DNA from: Cytophagaceae bacterium
GTDB lineage: Bacteria > Bacteroidota > Bacteroidia > Cytophagales > Flexibacteraceae
Direction of reading: 5' to 3'
DNA length: 64,000 bases
NCBI GenBank assembly: GCA_947458545.1
Contig: CANGYH010000001.1
Coordinates: forward strand, 558,001-622,000
The notes beneath the pieces were generated by a model. That model searched no databases. It was given only the letters and a program-made list of their open reading frames with translations, and had not been told where the DNA came from. Both the position numbers and the translations under genes were made by a program. Every line of letters starts with the position of its first letter. Within the stretch, counting starts at the first letter, position 1. Below are positions 15,824 to 24,979 of the stretch, in pieces.

Positions 15824-17236
15824 TTAGAGAAAGAGGCGCAATATGCCCGGGGCCAAACCAAGTGCAAAAGTACCTGCCGTAGCACCCCAAAGCGCCACTT
15901 GCTGGCCCAGAGAAACCTGCACACGGCCCGGAGCCACCTTGTCTGACATGTACATGGCAGCAACTACTTTGAAGTAGTAATACACCGACACCGTGGACAT
16001 AATGATGGCCACCACCGAAATGGCCAGGATGGCCGGATTGGAGAGTGCGTCAGAAAAGATGAAGAGTTTGCCTACAAACCCTGCCGTGAGCGGGATACCA
16101 CCCAGGGATGCCAGGGCAACCGTCAGGATGAATGCCAGCAGGGGCTCGTCTTTACCCAGGCCGCGGAGTGGGTCCAGGCCTTCGGTCTGGTGGCGGTTGC
16201 CAACGAGAATCAGCACGCCAAAGGCGGTGGCGGTGGCAAGGCCGTAGCTTAGGCTGTAGAAGAGCAGGTTGTTGACAGTGTCAGCACTGAAGGCCAGCAA
16301 GGCAATCAGCATATAACCGGCATGGCTGATGCCGCTGTAGGCCAGCATCCGCTTAAAGCTGCTTTGCACCAGAGCAAGTAGGTTGCCTATTAACAGGGTA
16401 AGCACCGTGCTGACAGCCAGAATCTGAAACCAGAAGATGTGGTCGAACAGGGTTGAGAAGGCCTCTAGGAAGATGAGCAAGGCAGCGAAGCCCGCCGTTT
16501 TGACGACGGTGGACATAAAGGCTGTAAAGACGGTGGGAGCACCTTCGTAAACGTCGGGCGTCCAGAAGTGGAATGGGGCAGCAGAGACCTTGAACAGAAG
16601 GCCGATGATGACCAACACCATACCTGCCATGCGCAGATCAACGGGGATGTCTTGGCCGCTGAAGAGATCTGGGCCGGCCATCTGATCTAGGTAAAAGCTG
16701 CCTGCCGAGCCATAGATGAGGGCAAAGCCGAAGAGCAGAATGCCTGTGGCAAACGAGCCCATCAAAAAATATTTCAGGGCGGCCTCGTTGGAGCGGACGT
16801 TGCGCTTGTCTGACCCGGTGAGGATGTACACAGAGATGGACAAAATCTCTAGCCCTACGAACAGCATGATGAGGTTACGGTAGGTAACCATCATGACGGC
16901 ACCGGCCATAGCCCAGAGCATCAGGGCGCAGTATTCGGCCAACTGGGCATGCTCTTGGCGCTCGTAAGCCTTGGCAAACGGTACGATGATGAGGCCGCAG
17001 GTAAGGATTACAGCGGCAAAAAGGCCAGAGGCTGTGCCCATCTCCATCATGCCGTTCATGTAGGCGGAAGCGTAGGCAGCCTCTAGCGCCTCTGGATTGC
17101 GGATTTCATAGAATACGCCCGCCAGTGCCAGCAAAATGCTGAAGGAAGTGGCCCCAATTATACCCTTACGGCCGGTAATCATCCCCATAAACAAGACGAG
17201 GATACCCAGCAGGGATAGTAGTCCGATTGCGATCAT
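15824..17236 (-). CDS. nuoN: NADH-quinone oxidoreductase subunit N
   Basis: This 470-residue polytopic inner-membrane protein is one of the three antiporter-like proton-pumping subunits of complex I. It has about 14 hydrophobic segments and family motifs such as NLIMLFVGLEILSISVYILT and FKVSAAPFHFWTPDVYEGAP. The lysine and glutamate positions expected in the proton path (the GLEILS Glu and the LLFKVSAAPFHFW Lys) are present. It is the last gene of the operon, followed by a terminator, and lies 35 bases after nuoM. Confidence 0.95.
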   Translation of the reverse strand: MIAIGLLSLLGILVLFMGMITGRKGIIGATSFSILLALAGVFYEIRNPEALEAAYASAYMNGMMEMGTASGLFAAVILTCGLIIVPFAKAYERQEHAQLAEYCALMLWAMAGAVMMVTYRNLIMLFVGLEILSISVYILTGSDKRNVRSNEAALKYFLMGSFATGILLFGFALIYGSAGSFYLDQMAGPDLFSGQDIPVDLRMAGMVLVIIGLLFKVSAAPFHFWTPDVYEGAPTVFTAFMSTVVKTAGFAALLIFLEAFSTLFDHIFWFQILAVSTVLTLLIGNLLALVQSSFKRMLAYSGISHAGYMLIALLAFSADTVNNLLFYSLSYGLATATAFGVLILVGNRHQTEGLDPLRGLGKDEPLLAFILTVALASLGGIPLTAGFVGKLFIFSDALSNPAILAISVVAIIMSTVSVYYYFKVVAAMYMSDKVAPGRVQVSLGQQVALWGATAGTFALGLAPGILRLFL

Positions 17237-17271
17237 CTATTTGCGCGCGTGGTGCGAGAGAAAGAAGGATG

Positions 17272-18738
17272 TTATTGAGCTACGGCCTGTGCCAGGAGCT
17301 TCTCCACGGCAGGCTCTACAAGTTGAAGGAAGGGGCTGGGATAGATGCCAATCCAGAAGACGAGCACACAGAGGCTTACCAATGCGATGTTCTCGCCTAA
17401 GTTGAGGGGGCGCAGGGAGGCATCTGTATCGAGCTTTTGGCCCAGCAAGACCGTTTGGAACATGCGGAGCATATAAACGGCCGAAAAGATGACGGTGGCC
17501 CCGGCAAACAGCGCCAGGTACAGGTTGTACTCAGAGAGGCCGTAGAGCATCATAAACTCGCCCACAAAGCCGGAGGTGAGCGGTAGGGCAACGGAGCCCA
17601 GCAGCATGACCATGAAGTAGATGCTGAAGGCGGCCGAGTCTTTGGTGAGGCCGCCCAGGCTGCCTACCTCGCGCCGGCCGAGGCTGCGCTCAACGTGCTC
17701 TACCACAAAGAAGAGGCCCACCACAGTAACCCCGTGCGAAAGCATCTGAATGAGTGTGCCCGTAAGGCCGCTCAAGGTAAGCGAGAACATGGCAGCGCTC
17801 ATCAGGCCGACGTGCGCAAAGGAGCTGTAGGCCACAATACGCTTAATGTCAGACTGTTTGACAGCGATGATGGAGCCATAGACAATGCCAATTACCGATA
17901 GGAGCAGTACCAGCTCTTTGTTTTCGGCAACGCCTAGCGGCACCAACGGCAGCAGCCACCGCAGTACGCCGTAAACGCCCATCTTGAGCATGATGCCAGA
18001 GAGCATCATAGTGCCAGGTGCCGGAGACACGGCGTAGGCATCGGGTTGCCAGGTATGGAAGGGGAAAAGTGGCATCTTGATGGCGAAGGCGGCAAAAAGC
18101 CCCCAAAAGAGCCAGCACTGTACCGTGCCGTCGAACGACCTTGCAACGCCTGCCATGACCTCAAAATCGTCTCTGGCTGGGCCGGTGGTGTGGGCAAAGA
18201 TGTAAATGAGGGCCAGCAGCATTAGCAGAGAGCCTGCCACCGTGTAAATGAAGAATTTGAGCGTTACCTGCTGGCGAAGCTCGCCGCCGAACATGCCCGA
18301 GATAAAGAAGATCGGAATCAACGCGGCCTCCCAGCCGAGGTAGAACAGGAAGGCAGACCGGGCCAGGAACACCGTTGCCAGACCTGCCTGCATCATTAAT
18401 ATCAGCCCCAGCAGCACTGAGGGACGGCCGTAGTCTGACAGGCGAATCGTGTTGAGGATGATGGGCACCAGCAGCGTAGTGAGCAGCAGCGGGATAAGGC
18501 TGATACCGTCGAGCCCGAGCTTGAAAGAGATGCCTAGGTCTTGTATCCAGGGCGTCTCGTAGGTGTATTGCCAGCTTGCGTCTGCTACAAAGCCTTGCAG
18601 CATCAGCACGAATATGCCAAAGGTGATCAGGGAAGAGAGCCTGGCTACCGACTTGGCCACATTTGCCGGGCTGGTAGCAGTTACCACACCAGAAAGCAAG
18701 GGCAGCAGGATCAGAAGCAACGAGTAGGAAATTTCCAT
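17272..18738 (-). CDS. nuoM: NADH-quinone oxidoreductase subunit M
   Basis: This 488-residue membrane subunit of complex I is a second antiporter-like proton channel. Family signatures are YLGWEAALIPIFFISGMFGG, with the conserved membrane Glu, and IKMPLFPFHTWQPDAY. Its length is normal. It sits 21 bases after nuoL. Confidence 0.95.
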   Translation of the reverse strand: MEISYSLLLILLPLLSGVVTATSPANVAKSVARLSSLITFGIFVLMLQGFVADASWQYTYETPWIQDLGISFKLGLDGISLIPLLLTTLLVPIILNTIRLSDYGRPSVLLGLILMMQAGLATVFLARSAFLFYLGWEAALIPIFFISGMFGGELRQQVTLKFFIYTVAGSLLMLLALIYIFAHTTGPARDDFEVMAGVARSFDGTVQCWLFWGLFAAFAIKMPLFPFHTWQPDAYAVSPAPGTMMLSGIMLKMGVYGVLRWLLPLVPLGVAENKELVLLLSVIGIVYGSIIAVKQSDIKRIVAYSSFAHVGLMSAAMFSLTLSGLTGTLIQMLSHGVTVVGLFFVVEHVERSLGRREVGSLGGLTKDSAAFSIYFMVMLLGSVALPLTSGFVGEFMMLYGLSEYNLYLALFAGATVIFSAVYMLRMFQTVLLGQKLDTDASLRPLNLGENIALVSLCVLVFWIGIYPSPFLQLVEPAVEKLLAQAVAQ

Positions 18739-18759
18739 GCTAGGGTTATGGCGATGTCT

Positions 18760-20676
18760 TTAGAACAGGTTGCTTTTGAAAACCAGGGCCAGAAACACGA
18801 CGATGCCTGCTACCATCATCAATAGGTAAGAGCCCGTAGAGCCAGACTGGGCAAAACGCAGGCCTTTGCCCGTGGCGCGGGCCAGTGCCCCTACGCCGGC
18901 TACGGCCAGGTCTATCACCAAATACTCTACAACAAAACCGAGCAGGCGGCTGATGAAACCGATTGGCTTTACGAAGACGATGTCGTAGATCTGGTCTATG
19001 TATAGCTTGTTGTAAACCAGGCGATGCAAGGCAGATGTGGGCTGGCCTTCGGCAGCGGGGAGCGTCTTTTTACCTAGGTACATGGTGTAAGCCGTGCCGA
19101 TGCCAAGCAGGGCCACCGCCACAGATACGGCCATCAGAATATTCTCTAGGGTGTGCAGGTCTGCACCGTGCGCGCCGTGGTCTGCAACAGGCAGGATGGG
19201 GGCCAGCCAGTGGGCCAGCCACGTATTGCCGCCTAGCACCTCGGGCATATTGAGCAGGCCTCCCAGGGTTGCCAACAGCGCCAGGATGACTAAGGGCAAC
19301 GTCATGGCGAAGGGGCTTTCATGCAAGTGTGACTGCTGGTCTGCCGTGCCGCGGAAGCTACCGAAGAAGGTTAGGAACAGCAGGCGGAACATGTAAAAAG
19401 CCGTCAGCAGTGAGCCCGCGAGGGCCATAGCCCAGATGACCTTGTTGTGCAGGAAGAGTTGAAAAAGAATCTCGTCTTTAGAGAAGAAGCCGCTAAAGGG
19501 CGGTATGCCCGATATGGCAATGGTGCCGATCAGAAAAGTGAAGAAGGTAACTGGTAAGGCTTTTCGCAGCCCCCCCATGTGCCGGATGTCTTGCTCGTTG
19601 CTCATGGCATGGATAACTGAGCCGGCACCGAGGAAGAGGAGCGCCTTGAAGAAGGCATGCGTGACGACATGGAAGAGCGAAGAGCTGTAAGCCCCTACCC
19701 CAAGCGCCATAAACATGTACCCCAATTGGCTAACGGTAGAGTAGGCCAACACCTTTTTGATGTCGTTTTGCGCAAGGCCGATGACGGCTCCAAGCAATGC
19801 CGTGGCCGCTCCTACAAAAGCGATAACCTCTAGGCTAACGGGGGCCAGGTTGTAGAGCGCGCTGGAGCGGATGACCATGTAGATGCCAGCCGTCACCATG
19901 GTGGCGGCGTGGATAAGGGCCGATACTGGGGTTGGGCCCGCCATGGCGTCTGGCAGCCAGGTGAATAGTGGTATCTGAGCGCTTTTACCCATCGCACCGA
20001 TGAAAAGGCAGAGGGTGATGGCGAGCAGGGTGGGGTCATTTTCGGTGAAGCGCTGGGCAACCTGGGGGAATATCTCTGCGTAGGATAGAGAGCCAAACTC
20101 TTGCACCAGCAAGAACATGCCGATGAGCAAGCCCAGGTCTCCGATGCGGTTCATGATAAAGGCCTTGCGGGCCGCATCGTTGTAGGCAGTGTTGGTATTC
20201 CAGAAGCCGATGAGCAGGTACGAGCAGAGGCCCACACCCTCCCAGCCGATGAACATGATGAGGTAGTTGCCTCCCAACACAAGCAGCAACATACTGAAAA
20301 TAAACAGGTTGAGGTAAGCGAAGAACTTACCGTAGCCTGCATCGTGGTGCATGTAGGCGGCAGAGTAGATGTGTATGAGCGAGCCGATGCCCGTCACCAT
20401 AAGCAGCATGATGAGGGTGAGCTGGTCTATCTGGAACTCAAAGGGTACAGATAGGCCCTGGAAGGAAATCCAGTCGAAGAGGCGGATGACCATAGCAGCC
20501 TGGCCGCCCTGCATAAAGTCTAGGTACAGGGCTGCAGAGAAGCCGAAGGCAGCAATACAAGCTGACAATCCGATGACGGCTGCCAGGCTGTCGGATATCC
20601 TGCGGAAGCCAATACCGTTTAGAATGAAGCCCAGCAGCGGCACGAGCACCAGCCAGGTTGCGTAGAGTTGGTTCAT
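18760..20676 (-). CDS. nuoL: NADH-quinone oxidoreductase subunit L
   Basis: This 638-residue membrane subunit is the most distal antiporter-like proton channel of complex I, with the long lateral helix expected near the C-terminus. Signatures include MFIGWEGVGLCSYLLIGFW and IGAMGKSAQIPLFTWLPDAM, which retain the conserved Glu and Lys. The start (MNQLYATWLVLVPLLGF) gives a normal N-terminal helix. Confidence 0.95.
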   Translation of the reverse strand: MNQLYATWLVLVPLLGFILNGIGFRRISDSLAAVIGLSACIAAFGFSAALYLDFMQGGQAAMVIRLFDWISFQGLSVPFEFQIDQLTLIMLLMVTGIGSLIHIYSAAYMHHDAGYGKFFAYLNLFIFSMLLLVLGGNYLIMFIGWEGVGLCSYLLIGFWNTNTAYNDAARKAFIMNRIGDLGLLIGMFLLVQEFGSLSYAEIFPQVAQRFTENDPTLLAITLCLFIGAMGKSAQIPLFTWLPDAMAGPTPVSALIHAATMVTAGIYMVIRSSALYNLAPVSLEVIAFVGAATALLGAVIGLAQNDIKKVLAYSTVSQLGYMFMALGVGAYSSSLFHVVTHAFFKALLFLGAGSVIHAMSNEQDIRHMGGLRKALPVTFFTFLIGTIAISGIPPFSGFFSKDEILFQLFLHNKVIWAMALAGSLLTAFYMFRLLFLTFFGSFRGTADQQSHLHESPFAMTLPLVILALLATLGGLLNMPEVLGGNTWLAHWLAPILPVADHGAHGADLHTLENILMAVSVAVALLGIGTAYTMYLGKKTLPAAEGQPTSALHRLVYNKLYIDQIYDIVFVKPIGFISRLLGFVVEYLVIDLAVAGVGALARATGKGLRFAQSGSTGSYLLMMVAGIVVFLALVFKSNLF

Positions 20677-20714
20677 ACTACTTGATGTAGAAGGGCAATA
20701 GGGTTACTGCCTTC

Positions 20715-21044
20715 TTACCACTTGAGGCGGCTAAGCAGGTTGACGTTGGTGGTTTTGATATTACGGTAGATCATCACGATGATGGCCAGGCCTACGGCAA
20801 CCTCGGCAGCGGCAACGGCCATGATGAAGAAGACAAATACCTGGCCGGCAGCGTCAGACCGGTAGGTGGCAAAGCTGGTCAGCAGCAGGTTGACCGAGTT
20901 GAGCATAAGCTCTATGCACATAAATAGGATTAGTGCATTGCGCCGGATGAGCACCCCAAGCATACCGATGCAGAAGAGCGCCGAGGCAAAGAGCAGATAA
21001 TGCGTTATCGGGATGAGTCTGACGACTTCTGGTAGGTCTTGCAT
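20715..21044 (-). CDS. nuoK: NADH-quinone oxidoreductase subunit K
   Basis: This 109-residue, three-helix membrane subunit of complex I resembles MrpC. The two membrane glutamates typical of NuoK are present in LILFMCIELMLNSVNL and AVAAAEVAVGLAI. It lies between nuoJ and nuoL with short gaps. Confidence 0.95.
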   Translation of the reverse strand: MQDLPEVVRLIPITHYLLFASALFCIGMLGVLIRRNALILFMCIELMLNSVNLLLTSFATYRSDAAGQVFVFFIMAVAAAEVAVGLAIIVMIYRNIKTTNVNLLSRLKW

Positions 21045-21085
21045 AGAGAGGAAGGATGGAGGGAACGCGGCAGTTGGATACCTGG

Positions 21086-21610
21086 CTAGAAACTATTGCG
21101 CTCGCCGGGCTCTCGGCGGCCCAGGTAAACGGCACCTACGATGGCTACCAGAAACAGGATGGACGTGAGCTCGAAAGGAATCAGGTACTGGCTAAAGAGG
21201 GTCTGCCCTAGGGTCTGTACCAGGCCTATCTGTGAGTCGAAGGAATCTGTATCTGCAACGGCCTCCAAGGCGGGGCTGCTGGCTTTGGTGGCTGCTACCA
21301 GCACCATCAACACCAACCCCGCCGACACCACGGCTGCAAGCTGTGCCCAGATCGGCGCCATGGGCTCGTTGTGGGTGCGCATGTTGAGGAACATGATCAC
21401 AAAGAGGAAGAGCACCATGATGGCCCCAGCGTACACAATAATGTTGACCGCCGCCAAAAACTGGGCATTAAGCAGGATATAGTGCCCACTAAGCGAGAAG
21501 AAGGTCAGGATCAGGTACAGGACCGAGTGTACCGGATTACGAGACACGACCACCATGAGCCCAGAGGCCAGGGCGAGGAACGTCAGGAAATAGAAGAGTT
21601 TTTCGGCCAT
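21086..21610 (-). CDS. nuoJ: NADH-quinone oxidoreductase subunit J
   Basis: This 174-residue membrane subunit has about five hydrophobic segments. The family signature NIIVYAGAIMVLFLFVIMFL, including the pi-bulge helix region, is clear. It lies between nuoI and nuoK. Confidence 0.94.
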   Translation of the reverse strand: MAEKLFYFLTFLALASGLMVVVSRNPVHSVLYLILTFFSLSGHYILLNAQFLAAVNIIVYAGAIMVLFLFVIMFLNMRTHNEPMAPIWAQLAAVVSAGLVLMVLVAATKASSPALEAVADTDSFDSQIGLVQTLGQTLFSQYLIPFELTSILFLVAIVGAVYLGRREPGERNSF

Positions 21611-21699
21611 CCGATGGGTGGTGCCGGCTTTGGGCTGACTCAGGAGCCTGCCAACGCCTGGCTAAACCAGTTTAAGTGGGCAAAATTAGGCGCAGGTGG

Positions 21700-22287
21700 C
21701 TACTTTTTGAGTTGACGGTTGTAACCTACTGCTATGGGGTCTATATAGGTATCGGTGGCGGTGAGCCTGCGCTTGGGGCCGTCTGTTGGGCGGGTTTTGT
21801 CTTTGGACTCCAGCAGGCGGTCTTTGCCATAGATGACCTCTTCTCGGCCGTAGAAGGCGGGGGCCATTTTGTCGCTCTGGAGGTAGATGGCTTGCTTGGG
21901 GCAGGCCTCTTCGCAAAAGCCGCAGAAGATGCAACGGAGCATGTTGATCTCGTAGACGGCAGCGTACTTCTCCTCGCGGTAGAGATGCTCCTCGCCCTTC
22001 TTACGCTCTTCTGCCACCATGCTGATGGCTTCTGCCGGGCAACTGAGGGCGCAGAGGCCGCAGGCCGTGCAGCGCTCGCGGCCTTCGTCGTCGCGCTTTA
22101 GGACGTGCAGGCCGCGGAAGTTGGGGCTGACGGGGCGCTGCACCTCGGGGTACTGGATGGTGACCTTCTTTTTGAAGAAGTGCTTTATGGTAACACCGAG
22201 GCCGGTGGCGATGGCGGGCAGGTATATGCGCTCTGCAAACGACATGTTCTTGTCGCTTACGTCTTTGGCTCTGTCAGATAAACGCAT
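21700..22287 (-). CDS. nuoI: NADH-quinone oxidoreductase subunit I (two 4Fe-4S clusters)
   Basis: This 195-residue peripheral-arm subunit relays electrons to the N2 cluster. Two ferredoxin motifs are complete: CTACGLCALSCPAEAI and CIFCGFCEEACPKQAI. The N-terminus carries the amphipathic segment (YLPAIATGLGVTIKHFFKKK) that contacts the membrane domain. Confidence 0.96.
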   Translation of the reverse strand: MRLSDRAKDVSDKNMSFAERIYLPAIATGLGVTIKHFFKKKVTIQYPEVQRPVSPNFRGLHVLKRDDEGRERCTACGLCALSCPAEAISMVAEERKKGEEHLYREEKYAAVYEINMLRCIFCGFCEEACPKQAIYLQSDKMAPAFYGREEVIYGKDRLLESKDKTRPTDGPKRRLTATDTYIDPIAVGYNRQLKK

Positions 22288-22320
22288 GGTTGGATGGAGG
22301 TTGATGAAGGGCGCGGCCGA

Positions 22321-23352
22321 CTAGTTAAAAAGAAGGATGACACAGCCCGTCACGATGATGTTGGCGATGGCCAGGGGGATGAGCGACTTCCATCCCAGAG
22401 ACATAAGCTGGTCGTAGCGGAAGCGCGGGATCGTCCAGCGGATCCACATGAAGAAGAAGATAAAGAAGAACGTCTTGGCAAACATGACCGCTATACCGAT
22501 GGCCGTGGCCAGGTTGTGGGGTACATGATCTGCCACCAAGTCCATGCCTGGGTAGTTGTAACCGCCAAAGTATAGCACCGACACAATGGCCGAGGCTACG
22601 AACATGTTGACGTACTCCGAGAACAGGAACAGGCCCAATTTCATGGAGCTGTACTCGGTGTGGTAGCCGCCTACCAGCTCGTTTTCAGACTCAGGCAGGT
22701 CGAAGGGGGTGCGGTTGCACTCGGCAAAGGCGCAGGTGAGGAAGATGATGAAGCCTAACGGCTGGTAAAAGACGTTCCAGTTACCGCCGTGCTGGTCTTC
22801 TACGATTTTGCGCAGGTCTAGCGAGCCGGACATCATCAAAACGGCTACGATGGCCAGGCCCATGGCAAGCTCGTAGCTGATGTTTTGGCTAGCAGCGCGA
22901 ACGGCCCCAAGGAGGGAGAATTTGTTGTTGGAGGCCCAGCCGCCAATCATGATGCCATACACGCCGAGCGATACGATGCCGAAGCTGTATAGTACACCGA
23001 TATTGACTTCTATGCCCTGAACTGGGATGAACTTGTCGCCAATCTCTAGCGTAGAGCCGAAGGGGATTACGGCAGAGCTCATCAAAGCGGTGAGCATGGC
23101 CAGCGACGGGCCGAAGATGAATAGCCACTTGTTGGCGCTTGCCGGTATGAACTCCTCTTTGGTAAAGAGTTTTACTGCATCCGCAATGGGCTGCAACAAC
23201 CCCAGGGGGCCTGCCCGGTTGGGGCCTTGGCGGTCTTGAAGATAAGCGGCTAAGCGTCGCTCGGCCCAGGTAGAATAGGTGGCTATACCCAGGCTGATGC
23301 CGAAGACCAGCAGTATGATGATGGATTTAACCGTTAAGATGTCTAGTTCCAT
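22321..23352 (-). CDS. nuoH: NADH-quinone oxidoreductase subunit H
   Basis: This 343-residue membrane subunit helps form the quinone-binding chamber. Signatures are AERRLAAYLQDRQGPNRAGP near the N-terminus and AFAECNRTPFDLPESENELV in the middle. It has about eight membrane helices, and both length and order are normal. Confidence 0.96.
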   Translation of the reverse strand: MELDILTVKSIIILLVFGISLGIATYSTWAERRLAAYLQDRQGPNRAGPLGLLQPIADAVKLFTKEEFIPASANKWLFIFGPSLAMLTALMSSAVIPFGSTLEIGDKFIPVQGIEVNIGVLYSFGIVSLGVYGIMIGGWASNNKFSLLGAVRAASQNISYELAMGLAIVAVLMMSGSLDLRKIVEDQHGGNWNVFYQPLGFIIFLTCAFAECNRTPFDLPESENELVGGYHTEYSSMKLGLFLFSEYVNMFVASAIVSVLYFGGYNYPGMDLVADHVPHNLATAIGIAVMFAKTFFFIFFFMWIRWTIPRFRYDQLMSLGWKSLIPLAIANIIVTGCVILLFN

Positions 23353-23385
23353 GCAGGAGGGACGGTAGAAGCGTTTGCCAGCCGA

Positions 23386-24504
23386 CTAGCGGTGTTGCAA
23401 AGTTGATGGATCGGCCAGATGTGGGGCAGAGGGCCCGATGGTTTTTTGCACCTTTTCGGGGTGGGCTGTGGGGCTAAGTTGGCCTGTGCGCACATCTACG
23501 GGCAGGTCGTCTATCTGCTTGTAGCCTTCTTGGGCCACGCGAATGGGGAAGCTGGCCTGCTGTGTGCCATTGAGGTAATGGTTGGCCCCGATGACAGAGC
23601 CTGCATCTACCTTGCGGGGGCCCTCGATGACCCAGTCGCTGGTGCGCTTTTTCTCGAAGCGACAGGTGTTGCAGATCCACTCCTCCACCTCGTTCCATTC
23701 GTTTTTGCGGGCGGTGGTGCGCAGCACCTCGTCGCCACGGTACCAGAGGGTGACCTTGCCAGAGCAGGTGGGGCAGTCGCGGTGGGCATCTACGGGTTTG
23801 GTGAACCATACCCGCTGCTTAAAGCGGAAGGTCTTATCCGTCAAAGCGCCGACGGGGCAGACGTCTATGACGTTGCCAGAGAAGTCGTTGTCGATGGAGT
23901 TGGCGATGTAAGTGCCGATCTCGGCGGCATCTCCGCGCTTGAGCACGCCGTGTACCCGCTGGTTGGTAATCTGGTCTGCCGTAAAGACGCAGCGGTAGCA
24001 AAGGATGCACCGCGTCATGTGCAGTTGGATGTAGGGCCCGATGTCAATCTTGTCGAAGACGCGGCGGTCTTCTTCGTAGCGGGTGGTTTGGGCACCGTGG
24101 CTGAAGGCGAAGTTCTGCAAATCGCATTCGCCGGCCTGGTCGCACACGGGGCAGTCTAGCGGGTGGTTGATGAGCAGAAACTCAACGATGCCCTTGCGGG
24201 TCTCGAGCACCTCTGGGTTGGTGATGTTTTCTACCACCATGCCGTCTTGCACGGGGGTGATGCAACTGGCCACCAGCTTAGGCATGGGCCGAGGGTCTTT
24301 GGCAGAGCCTGCGGCCACCTTCACCAGACAGGCCCGGCACTTGCCGCCCGATGCTTTGAGGGGCTTGTAGTAGCACATGGCCGGTGGCACCAGCTCGCCG
24401 CCGATGGCACGGGCTGCCTGCAGGATGCTGGTGCCCGGGGCCACCATCACCTCCTTGCCGTCTATGGTTACTTTATGTAGTTCTGGGGCTTGGGTTTGCT
24501 CCAT
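23386..24504 (-). CDS. nuoG: NADH-quinone oxidoreductase subunit G, short form
   Basis: This 372-residue protein holds the Fe-S part of NuoG only. It has an N-terminal 2Fe-2S domain (GGKCRACLVKV), the His/Cys-ligated 4Fe-4S region (HPLDCPVCDQAGECDLQNFA), a cysteine-rich ferredoxin-like segment (MTRCILCYRCVF), and a further Cys set (CPTCSG and CNTCRF). The large molybdopterin-fold domain of the roughly 900-residue proteobacterial NuoG is absent. Short NuoG proteins are usual in Bacteroidota, so this is probably functional and not a truncation. The C-terminal tail after residue 300 is lineage-specific. Confidence 0.93.
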   Translation of the reverse strand: MEQTQAPELHKVTIDGKEVMVAPGTSILQAARAIGGELVPPAMCYYKPLKASGGKCRACLVKVAAGSAKDPRPMPKLVASCITPVQDGMVVENITNPEVLETRKGIVEFLLINHPLDCPVCDQAGECDLQNFAFSHGAQTTRYEEDRRVFDKIDIGPYIQLHMTRCILCYRCVFTADQITNQRVHGVLKRGDAAEIGTYIANSIDNDFSGNVIDVCPVGALTDKTFRFKQRVWFTKPVDAHRDCPTCSGKVTLWYRGDEVLRTTARKNEWNEVEEWICNTCRFEKKRTSDWVIEGPRKVDAGSVIGANHYLNGTQQASFPIRVAQEGYKQIDDLPVDVRTGQLSPTAHPEKVQKTIGPSAPHLADPSTLQHR

Positions 24505-24514
24505 GATTGCGTAC

Positions 24515-24967
24515 CTAGTTGGATTTGAGGGCTGCTACGTCTTGCACCATGCGCTTGAGCTTAAGGCTCTTGCTTTGCTCGAAAGCGTGCATGATCCAGT
24601 CGGTATCGGCCAATTGTCTGATCTGGTAGCCGAAGAGGGAGTTAACTTCTGCAAGCGTTAGTTGCTCCATGGCTACCAAGGTTTGGATGTACTCGAAGAA
24701 GTTGATGTAGTCCACGAACTTCTCCTGAAGCTCTACCTGGTCTGAAGACCAGGTAGAAAAGGATGATTTTAGAAGCTCGTACTCTTCTGTTTGATAATCG
24801 AGTACGCGCCGCATGTGCTTGTACTGGTCAGTCTCAAAAAACTTCTTGTGTAACTCAGTGATCCAAGTAGCACGACGAAGTCGGCTATTTTGATAGAAGG
24901 TGATGGCGGAAAGAATCACCCCCACACTTCCTAAAATACCAGCGATTTTTAAGACTATGTCAAGCAT
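24515..24967 (-). CDS. Unknown membrane-anchored protein inserted in the nuo operon
   Basis: I do not recognise a named family with confidence. The 150-residue protein has one N-terminal membrane helix (IVLKIAGILGSVGVILSAI). The rest is predicted alpha-helical and soluble, with features such as WITELHKKFFETDQYKHMRR and DYINFFEYIQTLV. It resembles small anchored DUF4760-like proteins in layout only. It sits 12 bases after nuoF and 10 bases before nuoG in the same direction, and its base composition is visibly more AT-rich than the nuo genes. That suggests a later insertion into the operon. It could be an accessory complex I factor or simply a passenger. Confidence 0.72.
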   Translation of the reverse strand: MLDIVLKIAGILGSVGVILSAITFYQNSRLRRATWITELHKKFFETDQYKHMRRVLDYQTEEYELLKSSFSTWSSDQVELQEKFVDYINFFEYIQTLVAMEQLTLAEVNSLFGYQIRQLADTDWIMHAFEQSKSLKLKRMVQDVAALKSN

Positions 24968-24979
24968 GGTAGGGCCGAG

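Noticed and set aside
23386-24504. nuoG as a pseudogene or truncated copy
   Set aside because: All Fe-S ligands are present, and short NuoG is the rule in Bacteroidota.
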